This document shows, piece after piece, positions 1 to 7,255 of a stretch of 7,366 nucleotides of DNA. The DNA comes from an uncultured Sediminibacterium sp. Its GTDB lineage: Bacteria; Bacteroidota; Bacteroidia; Chitinophagales; Chitinophagaceae. The translations under genes and the position numbers were made by a program. Positions within the stretch are counted from its first letter, which is position 1. The number at the start of each line of letters is the position of its first letter. The notes beneath the pieces were generated by a model. That model made no database searches, was not told the DNA's origin, and was given only the letters and a program-made list of their open reading frames with translations. The stretch spans positions 1-7,366 of the forward strand of contig CALEST010000038.1 of assembly GCA_937907555.1 (NCBI GenBank). Direction: 5' to 3'.

Positions 1-81
1 TACAGAGGAAAAGAAAATGTATTGCATACTCTTTGGGAGCAATTCCAATGGCTGGAGAAATACGTAAAGAACGCCAAATAA
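1..81 (+). CDS. 3' end of an unidentified protein gene (partial, cut by window start)
   Basis: An open frame runs from base 1 to a TAA at 79-81 and encodes 26 residues ending LWEQFQWLEKYVKNAK. The aromatic and charged amphipathic pattern resembles the last helix of many alpha/beta hydrolases, including S9 peptidases (a hydrophobic helix ending in W-x-E-K-Y-hydrophobic-K). The segment is too short to assign a family. The coding call rests on the open frame, on the perfect terminator hairpin that begins 15 bases after the stop, and on the convergent gene on the other side of that hairpin. The start and the function lie outside the window. Confidence 0.6.
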   Translation, partial: YRGKENVLHTLWEQFQWLEKYVKNAK

Positions 82-96
82 AATTTGATTGTATTC

Positions 97-130
97 AAAA
101 AAATAGTCCCCAACAGGGGACTATTTTTTT
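97..130. terminator. Bidirectional rho-independent terminator between convergent genes
   Basis: Bases 97-111 and 116-130 form a perfect 15-bp inverted repeat around the 4-base loop AACA. The core is TAGTCCCC/GGGGACTA. It is flanked by a run of seven A on the left and seven T on the right, so the RNA from either strand has a GC-rich stem followed by a U tract. It lies 15 bases after the stop of the + strand gene, and its right end overlaps the first two bases of the stop codon (129-131) of the - strand CHASE gene. It therefore suits termination of both. Confidence 0.9.
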
Positions 131-956
131 ATCTGCGTTTCAGATTGAGTAGCATTGAGTAAAAAACTATAAAGGATATCAAGAAACCAATCAGAGAGAA
201 AGTCCACCCCATTTTTTCTGCTCTTGATTTTTTCAGCTTTACCTGTATAATCCAGTCACCAACAGCATTATACATTTCTGCATGAACTCCGGAACTAAAG
301 CTGGTTCGGTCTTCAGCAAAAAGTGTTGTATATTTCTCTCCCTCCTGTTGTTTACTTATCTGATAATAAAACAATTCACTGGTTCCTGATTCACTTAATC
401 CAAGCGCTTTAACAAAATTTTCCTTTCGGATAATAACAGCTGCAAAACCCCATAAAGTGTCCTGTTGAAGAATCGGGTATCTTCCAACAAAACCAATCCC
501 TCCCTGCTTCAATTTTAACGGACCTTCAAAATGAAGCTGATTGGAAGAACTGCTCAACATGGCTTCTCGTATATGTTCAGGATAGGTTTTTAAATTAAAC
601 CCTATCACCTGTTCATTTCCTTCAAGCGGATAGGTATGAGTAATTACCATATCCTGCACCAATTGAATAGCGTCAATATTTTTATTTTGACTCAGTAATT
701 TCTGGGCAATCAAATCAAAATGGTTGTTCAGCAAATCATGCTCAACCATCGAAGCCATAACACTGGTGATGGAGCTACTGTTTTGAATGGTGGTTTCAAT
801 TAAATTACCAATATGGGTAACTTCCTTTTCTACCAGCTGCCTTTCAATGCTCGCCTCTTTCTCATACCACTTCCAGGCTAGTATCTGCGTTACCAATATC
901 ATTAACACAAAAACCAGCCAGGAAGTAAACTTGCTATGTTTAATTGCTGCATTCAT
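129..956 (-). CDS. Membrane-anchored CHASE-domain sensor protein without an output domain
   Basis: 275 aa. A short cytoplasmic N-terminus is followed by a membrane segment (about residues 11-30), a linker helix, an extracytoplasmic CHASE domain (about 75-240) and a second membrane segment (about 250-271). The protein then stops after NLKRR. CHASE hallmarks visible are IQLVQDMVITHTYPLEGNE (97-115) followed by IGFNL, then GPLKLKQGG (145-153), R159-P161 and WGFAAVII (169-176). CHASE domains are known as sensors of small ligands and normally sit in front of histidine kinase, cyclase or GGDEF/EAL modules. None is present here, and the gene ends against a terminator, so the output was not obviously lost by a frameshift. 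ATG at 954-956 is the start, with no clear Shine-Dalgarno sequence. It begins 33 bp after the S9 peptidase stop on the same strand, which suggests co-transcription. The ligand and the signalling partner are unknown. Confidence 0.88.
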   Translation of the reverse strand: MNAAIKHSKFTSWLVFVLMILVTQILAWKWYEKEASIERQLVEKEVTHIGNLIETTIQNSSSITSVMASMVEHDLLNNHFDLIAQKLLSQNKNIDAIQLVQDMVITHTYPLEGNEQVIGFNLKTYPEHIREAMLSSSSNQLHFEGPLKLKQGGIGFVGRYPILQQDTLWGFAAVIIRKENFVKALGLSESGTSELFYYQISKQQEGEKYTTLFAEDRTSFSSGVHAEMYNAVGDWIIQVKLKKSRAEKMGWTFSLIGFLISFIVFYSMLLNLKRR

Positions 957-989
957 TCTATAACATAGCTTAAGTTAATTTTTTTTTCG

Positions 990-3839
990 TTAATATCCTA
1001 AACCCCAGTCTCTGCCTTTCATAATTGCAGGAACTCCTTCAGCAATCCATTTGGCAGGTTTTTCTCCTTTTAATAAATAGTCAAAGAATTGCTGCTCTCT
1101 TATTTGTATATCTTTTCTGTTTTTTCTTTCCACCAGGTTATGGTCTTCATTATTGTAGTTCAACATCCAAACCTGTTTGCCTAATCTTCTAAGGGCAGTG
1201 AACATTTCAATTCCCTGATACCAAGGCACAGCACCATCAGCATCATTGGCCATTACTACCACAGGCGTTTTTACTTTAGGGAAATGGAAAAGCGGAGAAT
1301 TTTCAATATACAAATTGGGCTTTTCCCAAAGATTGGCCCCAATTCTACTTTGTGTTTTTTCGTATTGGAACTGTCTGTTCAATCCCGTCCCCCAACGAAT
1401 TCCTCCATATGCACTGGTCATATTGGCTACCGGCGCTCCGGCCCAAGCTGCCGCATACAAAGGTGTTCTGGTAATCACATGCGCAATCTGGTATCCACCC
1501 CAGCTCTGGCCTTGTAAACCCAGTTTGGTACTATCCACATATCCCTTGGCTACAACAGCTCTGGTTCCACTCACAATATAATCGTAGGCACCCTGACCAG
1601 GATAACCCGTTTTATACCAGATATCCGGCACGAAAACAATATATCCTCTGCTAACAAAGAAAGGAATATTCAGACGGGATGGTGTGGGTGCTGGTGCACT
1701 GTATCCATACAAACCATCACTGCTTCTCTCATAGAAATAAGCAATCATGGGATATTTTTTCTTGGGATCAAAATCTTCGGGTTTATAAATAATGCCTTCA
1801 GCCATTTTTCCTGTATATGCTTTCCATGTAAACAATTCAGCAGTACCCCAATTGTATTGGGACTGTTGCGGATTGGGCTGGTGAAGTATAGTTGCAGACT
1901 GAACATCTTTCATTAAACTATTGGCAAGTAAAGAACTTACTGCAATATTGGTAGAGCGTTCAAAAGTTTCCGTACCGAATGAAATGATATCAGCATCTTT
2001 TGCTTTGGTAACAGCTGAAATTCTCAATGGCAAAGTAGCAGCAGCTATATCTGAAATCTGAAAAACAGACCCCATTGAATGGGCTTTTAATCCACTGCCT
2101 TTGTTTTTACGATTGAACACATTCAACAGTAATTGCTGATCATTTTTAATAAAGCGTTCTTCTCTGTTTAAGTTGATATTCCTGAATACCAGCTGGTTTT
2201 TTCTGCCCAACCCATTGGTAATATTAACAGATGCCTTCTTGCCTGCAGGGTCTACCTGCCAGATATCAAACTGATCATAAATCAGCAGAGCCTGATCATT
2301 TTCAAGCCAGCCTGCAATTCCATAAGGATTGGGTTCGTCCGGCACATCGTTCTCCACATCATACAAAGGCAGTTTAATATCAGCTGCCAATGCAGTTATC
2401 TGTTGATTATCCGATGAATACACACTGTATTTTCTGGCAAGGTCATTATACATAACCAGATATTTTCCAGTGTAGGAAGGGTAAGCGTTTCCTTTTATGT
2501 TTTTCTGAATGATTTTTCTGGAACCAGTAACAGGATCAATGGCGTAGATATCCATATAAGCTCCTCCAAGCCACTGAGTGGCAATTCTTTTTCCTTCATC
2601 TGCCATGCCATAAAACACAGCCCCATCTCCTTCATGCGTTTGCATCACAGACCTGAATGCAGGTGATCCAATCTGAACAACGGATTTTTTTTCAAAATCA
2701 AATCTGGCCAGATACGCTTTATTTAATTCCTGCTGAAGGTTCTTCAGCTGAACAGGTTGTAAATAATCATCATTATAATGCCATACATCCACACTCACTC
2801 TTTCAAACTCAGGCGTTAATGTGTCTTTCACAGGCAATACCGGAGCGGTACCGAAAAACAATCGGTTGCCCGACTTACTAAAACTGATGGCCTGCGCATT
2901 TTCACTCACAGTATATTTAGCTGGCATGCCAGCGGTATTTCTATCCACAATAACAGTGGCACTGTCAGCACCATCTTTATGATAGTATAACTTATAAAAT
3001 TTCTGTAATGATTTGGCGCTGCTGTCTCTTTCTGCAATAAATGCCAGTTGCCCACCTGCTTCATCCATCCGATAGGCTTTGGCGTCATTAAAGCCAGCCA
3101 GAACAGTTCGGGTTGTCTTGTTAGTCAAATCCAGTTTAACAATAGCAGACTTTACTTTATTATCGTTTGCTTTCTTGGAAGTCTCCATCAGCAGCACATT
3201 CCCTTTCTTGCTAAAGAAATATTCGCTTACCAATGGAAAAACCATGGTATCGCCGGATTGCAGATTCATAACCATCAAATCAGTTCCTTCTTCAACAGGT
3301 TCTGCATTATTTCTGGGAGCAGCAGGAGCAGCAGGCCTGGCAGAGCTGTCGCCCTGTGCAGGTCTTGGAGCGGGTGCCGCAGGTTTCTTTTCGAACAGAA
3401 TGGCGACATGAGATGCATTTTCATCCGCAATTTTAAAACTTTTAACAGCAGGCATTTTCTGAATATTGCCGTTATTTAAATTTACAATTGCAATAGAGTC
3501 TTTCGGCATTTCTTCGGGACGCTTCTTTTTAATTCGGGCTTCACGTGTTTCTTTAAATGGAGCTTTAATTCTGCAAATCAGAAACTGGCTGTTATCGGTA
3601 ATATTCGCGTTATACCCTCTGGCTATTTCAGCAACTGAACTACCATCTTTTCGTTTGATATACAATTGTCCGTCACCTTCCTGAGTTACTACGGTAAATG
3701 CTACAAAAGCACCGTTATCACTTACAATACGTTCGGCAATATTTTGCCATCCGTCATAAACGGAGTGATCCAGGGGCTTTTTTTGGGCAAAACCAGGAAT
3801 ACTCAATACAAGCAAACCAATAATTGAGAGAAGTTTCAT
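990..3839 (-). CDS. Secreted S9 (prolyl oligopeptidase family) serine peptidase
   Basis: 949 aa. A Sec signal peptide occupies residues 1-18 (hydrophobic core LLSIIGLLVLSIPG, likely cut GFA|QKK), so the protein is probably periplasmic. Residues from about 25 to 670 fit the beta-propeller region, and about 680-930 the alpha/beta hydrolase domain. The catalytic triad is readable: Ser779 in GQSWGGY, Asp868 in NDADGAVPW and His900 in NEDHNL. Tyr703 in YFYE is the likely oxyanion-hole tyrosine. The tail (GVPAIMKGRDWG, 936-947) resembles a large S9 subgroup found in Bacteroidota. S9 enzymes cleave short peptides, often after proline, but specificity cannot be read here. At 949 aa it is longer than classical DPP4-like members (about 700-770), partly through an Ala/Pro-rich insert at 151-181. 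No C-terminal type IX sorting domain is seen. The ATG start places the signal peptide at residue 1. It is divergent from the TonB receptor and followed by the CHASE gene. Confidence 0.93.
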   Translation of the reverse strand: MKLLSIIGLLVLSIPGFAQKKPLDHSVYDGWQNIAERIVSDNGAFVAFTVVTQEGDGQLYIKRKDGSSVAEIARGYNANITDNSQFLICRIKAPFKETREARIKKKRPEEMPKDSIAIVNLNNGNIQKMPAVKSFKIADENASHVAILFEKKPAAPAPRPAQGDSSARPAAPAAPRNNAEPVEEGTDLMVMNLQSGDTMVFPLVSEYFFSKKGNVLLMETSKKANDNKVKSAIVKLDLTNKTTRTVLAGFNDAKAYRMDEAGGQLAFIAERDSSAKSLQKFYKLYYHKDGADSATVIVDRNTAGMPAKYTVSENAQAISFSKSGNRLFFGTAPVLPVKDTLTPEFERVSVDVWHYNDDYLQPVQLKNLQQELNKAYLARFDFEKKSVVQIGSPAFRSVMQTHEGDGAVFYGMADEGKRIATQWLGGAYMDIYAIDPVTGSRKIIQKNIKGNAYPSYTGKYLVMYNDLARKYSVYSSDNQQITALAADIKLPLYDVENDVPDEPNPYGIAGWLENDQALLIYDQFDIWQVDPAGKKASVNITNGLGRKNQLVFRNINLNREERFIKNDQQLLLNVFNRKNKGSGLKAHSMGSVFQISDIAAATLPLRISAVTKAKDADIISFGTETFERSTNIAVSSLLANSLMKDVQSATILHQPNPQQSQYNWGTAELFTWKAYTGKMAEGIIYKPEDFDPKKKYPMIAYFYERSSDGLYGYSAPAPTPSRLNIPFFVSRGYIVFVPDIWYKTGYPGQGAYDYIVSGTRAVVAKGYVDSTKLGLQGQSWGGYQIAHVITRTPLYAAAWAGAPVANMTSAYGGIRWGTGLNRQFQYEKTQSRIGANLWEKPNLYIENSPLFHFPKVKTPVVVMANDADGAVPWYQGIEMFTALRRLGKQVWMLNYNNEDHNLVERKNRKDIQIREQQFFDYLLKGEKPAKWIAEGVPAIMKGRDWGLGY

Positions 3840-3855
3840 GTTGATAGTAATTTTG
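3823..3855 (+). promoter_or_regulatory. Candidate Bacteroidota-type promoter for the TonB receptor gene
   Basis: TAATTTTG at 3848-3855 matches the Bacteroidota -7 consensus TAnnTTTG. ATTG at 3823-3826 lies 21 bp upstream and resembles the -33 TTTG element. Transcription would start near 3862, giving a leader of about 60 bases before the ATG at 3922. The upstream element lies inside the first codons of the divergent peptidase gene. The motif is short and chance matches occur in AT-rich DNA. Confidence 0.4.
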
Positions 3856-3883
3856 GATTTTCCGAAGATAATTAAACAATACC

Positions 3884-3891
3884 CAAATATA
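3884..3891 (-). promoter_or_regulatory. Candidate -7 element for the S9 peptidase-CHASE transcript
   Basis: Read on the - strand, the bases spell TATATTTG, a full match to TAnnTTTG. Transcription would begin near 3877, leaving a leader of about 38 bases before the peptidase ATG at 3837-3839. No good TTTG -33 element is found at the expected distance; only an ATTTA-like stretch at about 3915-3919 is present. The assignment is therefore tentative. Confidence 0.35.
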
Positions 3892-3921
3892 AATTGTAAT
3901 TAAGGGGAATTTGATAAATGG

Positions 3922-6378
3922 ATGAATATGAAAAAATGGGCAGGATTTTGGATTCTTTTCTTTCTTTTGAATAGTACCCTGGCACAAAACACAGGCATTT
4001 ACTCAGGGATTATTTTTGACAAACAATTACAGAGACCCATTTCCGGAGCTACGGTGGAACTGGTTCAATTAAACCAAAAAGTGATTGCTGATGCTTCGGG
4101 AAAATTCATATTCAGACAAATTAAGCCTGGTTATTATACATTTCAGTTCTCAGCCCTTGGGTACACAACCCAATACAGATACAATGTACCCATTGTAACA
4201 GGTAATGAAAATACCATGGTGATTGAACTGGAACCTGCTATCAGTGAACTACAGAATGTACAAGTAACCAGTACCAGCCGAAACCGTTCAGCAAAAGCGG
4301 CAACCCTTGAAACACCCTTAAGTGTTCAAAGACTTACTTCTGAGGAAATCAAAGCCAATCCGGGTGGGAACTTTGACATATCCAGAGTAATTCAGGCGCT
4401 ACCAGGCGTTGGAGGATCTTCCAGTACAGCCGGATTCAGAAACGATATCATTATCAGAGGTGGCGCTCCCAACGAAAACGTATTTTACCTTGATGGAATT
4501 GAAATTCCGGTAATCAACCACTTTGCTACACAAGGAAGCGCCGGGGGGCCAACAGGTATTCTGAATGTAAGCTTTATTGAAGACGTTAAACTTTCTTCCT
4601 CTGCATTCGATGCCCGTTTCGACAACGCACTTTCTTCTGTATTTGAATTCAATCAAAAAAGAGGCAACAACAACCGTGTACAGGGAAATATCCGTCTGAG
4701 TGGTACAGAATTGGCTACCACTTTTGACGGACCGCTAGGAAAATCCGGAAAAACCACTTTTCTGGCTTCGACAAGAAGAAGTTATTTACAGTTGTTATTC
4801 AAAGCCATTGATTTACCCATACGACCTAATTACTGGGATTTCCAGTATAAAATATCTCACCAGTTGAGTAAAAAAACAACGCTGACACTATTAGGTGTTG
4901 GCGCAATTGATGAATTCAACTTTGCAGCACCAAGAGAAGCTACTCCAGACAAATTGTATGTACTAAACAGCAATCCTTCCATACAACAGTGGAATTATAC
5001 CATTGGTGCTTCTATTAAACATCAGTTGAAAAACGGATACTGGAATCTGGCCATCAGCAGAAACAGCCTGGATAATCAATTGGAAAAATACGAGAACAAC
5101 CTGGGGCCGGTCAGAGGCGCCAGAACCCTTCAATTGGGTTCCAGAGAAACTGAAAATAAAATCAGATTTGATGTTAACCAGAATATCAACGGATTAAAAT
5201 GGAGTTATGGAGTAGTAGCCCAATGGGTGAACTACAGCAACAATACAAATCAACTGATCAGCAATGCCATCACCGATAATAATAACAATATTATACAGCC
5301 AGCTGTCACCTACAATTACAATAGCGCCATTCAATTTGCCAGACTGGGTGCTTTTACACAGGTGGGAAAAAGATTCCTGGATAATAAATTAGGGATAAGC
5401 GGGGGGATCAGATTTGACCAGAACACTTTCACAACTACTGGAATGAACCCCCTGAAAACATTGAGTCCAAGAATAGCAGCTAGCTACCAGATATCAGATA
5501 AAGTAACTTTCAATGCTTCCATTGGCACTTATTTTAAAATGCTTCCCTATACCGTATTGGGTTTCAGAAACAACAACAACGAATTGGTAAATAAACAAAC
5601 CGATTATACACAGAGCACACATTATGTAGCAGGATTTGAGTACCTGCCTTCTGCCTCTACCCGATTTACATTTGAAGGGTTTTATAAGCGATATAACAAC
5701 GTACCAGTCAGTGTAAGAAATGGAATCAGTTTATCGAATCAGGGGGCGGATTTCTCCGTACTTGGAAACGAAGCGGTAACCACCAATGGCAAAGGAAGAG
5801 CATATGGTTTCGAATTCTTTGCACAGCAAAAATTAACCAAGCAATTTTATGGTGTTTTCAGCTATACCTGGTTTGTAAGCCAGTATACCAATGCCGGCAA
5901 CAATTATGTGGCCAGTTCCTGGGATAACCGACATTTATTAAGTGCGGTATTGGGATACAAATTGAAAAGGAACTGGGAAATCGGATTAAAATTCCGTTAC
6001 CAGGGAGGGGTTCCCTTCACTCCTTATGATTTAGTTGCCAGCAGACAAAACTTCCTTGCGCTGGGCACCGGGGTACTTGACTTCGGCAGAGTAAATTCTC
6101 AAAGACTGAATGCATTCAACAGCAGCGATATCCGCATAGACAAAAAATGGTTTTATAAAAAATATACCCTGAATGTATTTCTTGATATTACGAATTGGTA
6201 CCTGGCTAAAAGCCCTACACCTTCCGTGTATACTTTCCAGCGAAATGCAAGCAACACTGCCTTCATAACAACAGATGGATTACCTGTTCAACCAAATGGA
6301 AGCAATGCAGTGCCTTTTCTGTTAAGCAATAACGACGCGAATGTTACACCCACATTTGGGTTTATTGTTTCGTTTTAG
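3922..6378 (+). CDS. TonB-dependent outer membrane receptor with carboxypeptidase-regulatory-like domain
   Basis: 818 aa. The signal peptide is residues 1-21 (GFWILFFLLNSTLA|Q). A carboxypeptidase-D-regulatory-like beta-sandwich follows at about 26-104 (GIIFDKQLQRPISGATVEL... GKFIFRQIKPGYYTFQFS). A TonB-box-like NVQVTS is at 112-117 and the plug at about 128-245, including DIIIRGG, FYLDGIEIP and the flanking NPGGNFDISRVIQALPGV. The rest is a 22-strand-type barrel ending in FGFIVSF with a terminal Phe, as expected for BamA-assembled barrels. Such receptors use TonB-ExbBD energy to import scarce large ligands. At 818 aa, with no SusD-like gene beside it, it is not a typical SusC. The ligand is unknown; the divergent peptidase only hints at peptides. 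ATG at 3922 and an in-frame ATG at 3928 are both possible starts. An AAGGGG at 3902-3907 is rather far from either. The 3' end overlaps the convergent permease by 17 bp. Confidence 0.93.
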   Translation: MNMKKWAGFWILFFLLNSTLAQNTGIYSGIIFDKQLQRPISGATVELVQLNQKVIADASGKFIFRQIKPGYYTFQFSALGYTTQYRYNVPIVTGNENTMVIELEPAISELQNVQVTSTSRNRSAKAATLETPLSVQRLTSEEIKANPGGNFDISRVIQALPGVGGSSSTAGFRNDIIIRGGAPNENVFYLDGIEIPVINHFATQGSAGGPTGILNVSFIEDVKLSSSAFDARFDNALSSVFEFNQKRGNNNRVQGNIRLSGTELATTFDGPLGKSGKTTFLASTRRSYLQLLFKAIDLPIRPNYWDFQYKISHQLSKKTTLTLLGVGAIDEFNFAAPREATPDKLYVLNSNPSIQQWNYTIGASIKHQLKNGYWNLAISRNSLDNQLEKYENNLGPVRGARTLQLGSRETENKIRFDVNQNINGLKWSYGVVAQWVNYSNNTNQLISNAITDNNNNIIQPAVTYNYNSAIQFARLGAFTQVGKRFLDNKLGISGGIRFDQNTFTTTGMNPLKTLSPRIAASYQISDKVTFNASIGTYFKMLPYTVLGFRNNNNELVNKQTDYTQSTHYVAGFEYLPSASTRFTFEGFYKRYNNVPVSVRNGISLSNQGADFSVLGNEAVTTNGKGRAYGFEFFAQQKLTKQFYGVFSYTWFVSQYTNAGNNYVASSWDNRHLLSAVLGYKLKRNWEIGLKFRYQGGVPFTPYDLVASRQNFLALGTGVLDFGRVNSQRLNAFNSSDIRIDKKWFYKKYTLNVFLDITNWYLAKSPTPSVYTFQRNASNTAFITTDGLPVQPNGSNAVPFLLSNNDANVTPTFGFIVSF

Positions 6379-7246
6379 CAGAATGTTTTACAAGCATTCT
6401 GGCCATTTGCAAAACAACGGATAGGATAATTAATCCTACACCATAATAAAAGCTGCTGGATAGATATTTGTTTTCATCAAAAAGAATAAAAGCCATAATG
6501 ATTGCATAGACGGGCTCGAGGTTTAAGCTAAGATTCTGAGTAAATGCAGAGACTTTCTTTAAAGAGTCCAGCATCAGTTGCATGGCAACTATGGTGCAAA
6601 GCCAGCTTAAAACCAGTAACCAGCCCAGGTCGGAAAGTGTAGGTATAATGCTGGTTTCAGGAAAAAAATATGCATATGCAGGCATGAGTAAAGTTAAAAT
6701 TACCAACCCACCGGTAAGTTCATACAACATCATAACGGCTGGCTCAGCATCTGCTACCTGCTTCTTATTTAAAACTGAAAACAGCGCTGCAAGAAATGCA
6801 GAAACAATCCCAACAATAATACCTGTCTGATATCTTTCATCAAAATGAAAAATCAAATAAATACCTAATAAACTCAATAGACCCAGACCCAATTCGACCC
6901 ACTGCAGTTTCCTGGTTACCAGGATTGGCTCCAGCAATGCTGTAAACAAACCAGTTGATGAAAAACATACCAGTCCGATGGATACATTGGAAAGTTTAAT
7001 ACTGCCATAGAAAGCAACCCAGTGCAAGGCAATCAGTGTTCCAATCAGAAAAAAATGTATGGCTTGCTTTTGGGGTATCCGGGTTGATTTTTTAGTAAGG
7101 GCAAATAATACAGACAGGCTTACAACGGTGATCATGATTCGGTACCAGACCAAAGTCATTTCATTCAAATGAATGAGTACTCCCAGTATCCCGGTAAAAC
7201 CTGCCAGAAATACCGAGATATGTAATTTGATTAATGCTTGTTTCAC
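6362..7246 (-). CDS. DMT-superfamily EamA-type inner membrane permease
   Basis: 294 aa with about ten predicted membrane segments (roughly 10-28, 32-50, 62-80, 85-109, 116-134, 141-160, 167-189, 205-226, 236-257 and 262-282). This is the duplicated two-EamA-domain architecture of about 300 residues. Typical marks are LVWYR (32-36) after the first segment, ALHWVAFYGSIKLSNVSIG (73-91) before the fourth, and LSLNLEPVYAIIMAFILFDE (239-258) in the ninth. Members export or import amino acids, nucleotides or other small metabolites, and the substrate cannot be inferred from sequence. The start is GTG at 7244-7246. An in-frame TAA lies three codons upstream with no ATG between them, and the next Met (residue 30) would remove the first membrane segment. 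The gene follows the 7256-7366 frame by 9 bp, probably in one transcript, and its last 17 bp overlap the convergent TonB receptor gene. Confidence 0.92.
   Translation of the reverse strand: MKQALIKLHISVFLAGFTGILGVLIHLNEMTLVWYRIMITVVSLSVLFALTKKSTRIPQKQAIHFFLIGTLIALHWVAFYGSIKLSNVSIGLVCFSSTGLFTALLEPILVTRKLQWVELGLGLLSLLGIYLIFHFDERYQTGIIVGIVSAFLAALFSVLNKKQVADAEPAVMMLYELTGGLVILTLLMPAYAYFFPETSIIPTLSDLGWLLVLSWLCTIVAMQLMLDSLKKVSAFTQNLSLNLEPVYAIIMAFILFDENKYLSSSFYYGVGLIILSVVLQMARMLVKHSAKTKQ
6379..6401 (+). other. Hairpin immediately after the TonB receptor stop codon
   Basis: The + strand RNA can form a 10-bp stem from 6379-6388 pairing with 6392-6401 around a 3-base loop. It has nine Watson-Crick pairs and one U-G wobble (6386/6394). 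It starts at the first base after the TAG at 6376-6378. No U tract follows, so it is not a canonical rho-independent terminator; it might protect the 3' end or slow polymerase. The stretch is also coding for the C-terminus of the opposite-strand permease, so chance is a real alternative. Confidence 0.35.
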
Positions 7247-7255
7247 GAAAAAATA

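Noticed and set aside
990..1010. A type IX secretion sorting domain at the C-terminus of the S9 peptidase.
   Set aside because: The chain ends in the KGRDWGLGY tail directly after the hydrolase domain, with no extra beta-sandwich of about 70-80 residues.
3048..3479. A 143-codon + strand open frame, and shorter ones nearby, opposite the S9 peptidase gene.
   Set aside because: It lies wholly antisense to a well-supported gene, its composition is low in recognisable motifs, and no start signals or domains are visible.
3918..3974. An 18-codon out-of-frame ORF (ATG at 3918) overlapping the start of the TonB receptor, better spaced from the AAGGGG at 3902-3907 than the receptor start.
   Set aside because: It is very short, has no supporting features, and arises from the dense ATG/GAA run at the receptor start. 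Shine-Dalgarno spacing is a poor guide in Bacteroidota.
3754..3987. A 77-codon - strand frame spanning the divergent intergenic region.
   Set aside because: It overlaps the start of the peptidase in another frame and the start of the receptor on the opposite strand, and it would run through both candidate promoters. The product has no recognisable features.
4543..5406. Two runs of six G (4543-4548 and 5401-5406) in the TonB receptor gene as possible phase-variation tracts.
   Set aside because: Six-base runs are short for slippage-driven switching, and the frame is intact across both.
3922..6378. The TonB receptor as a SusC-type glycan transporter.
   Set aside because: At 818 aa it is shorter than typical SusC proteins, and no SusD-like lipoprotein gene follows; the next gene is a convergent permease.
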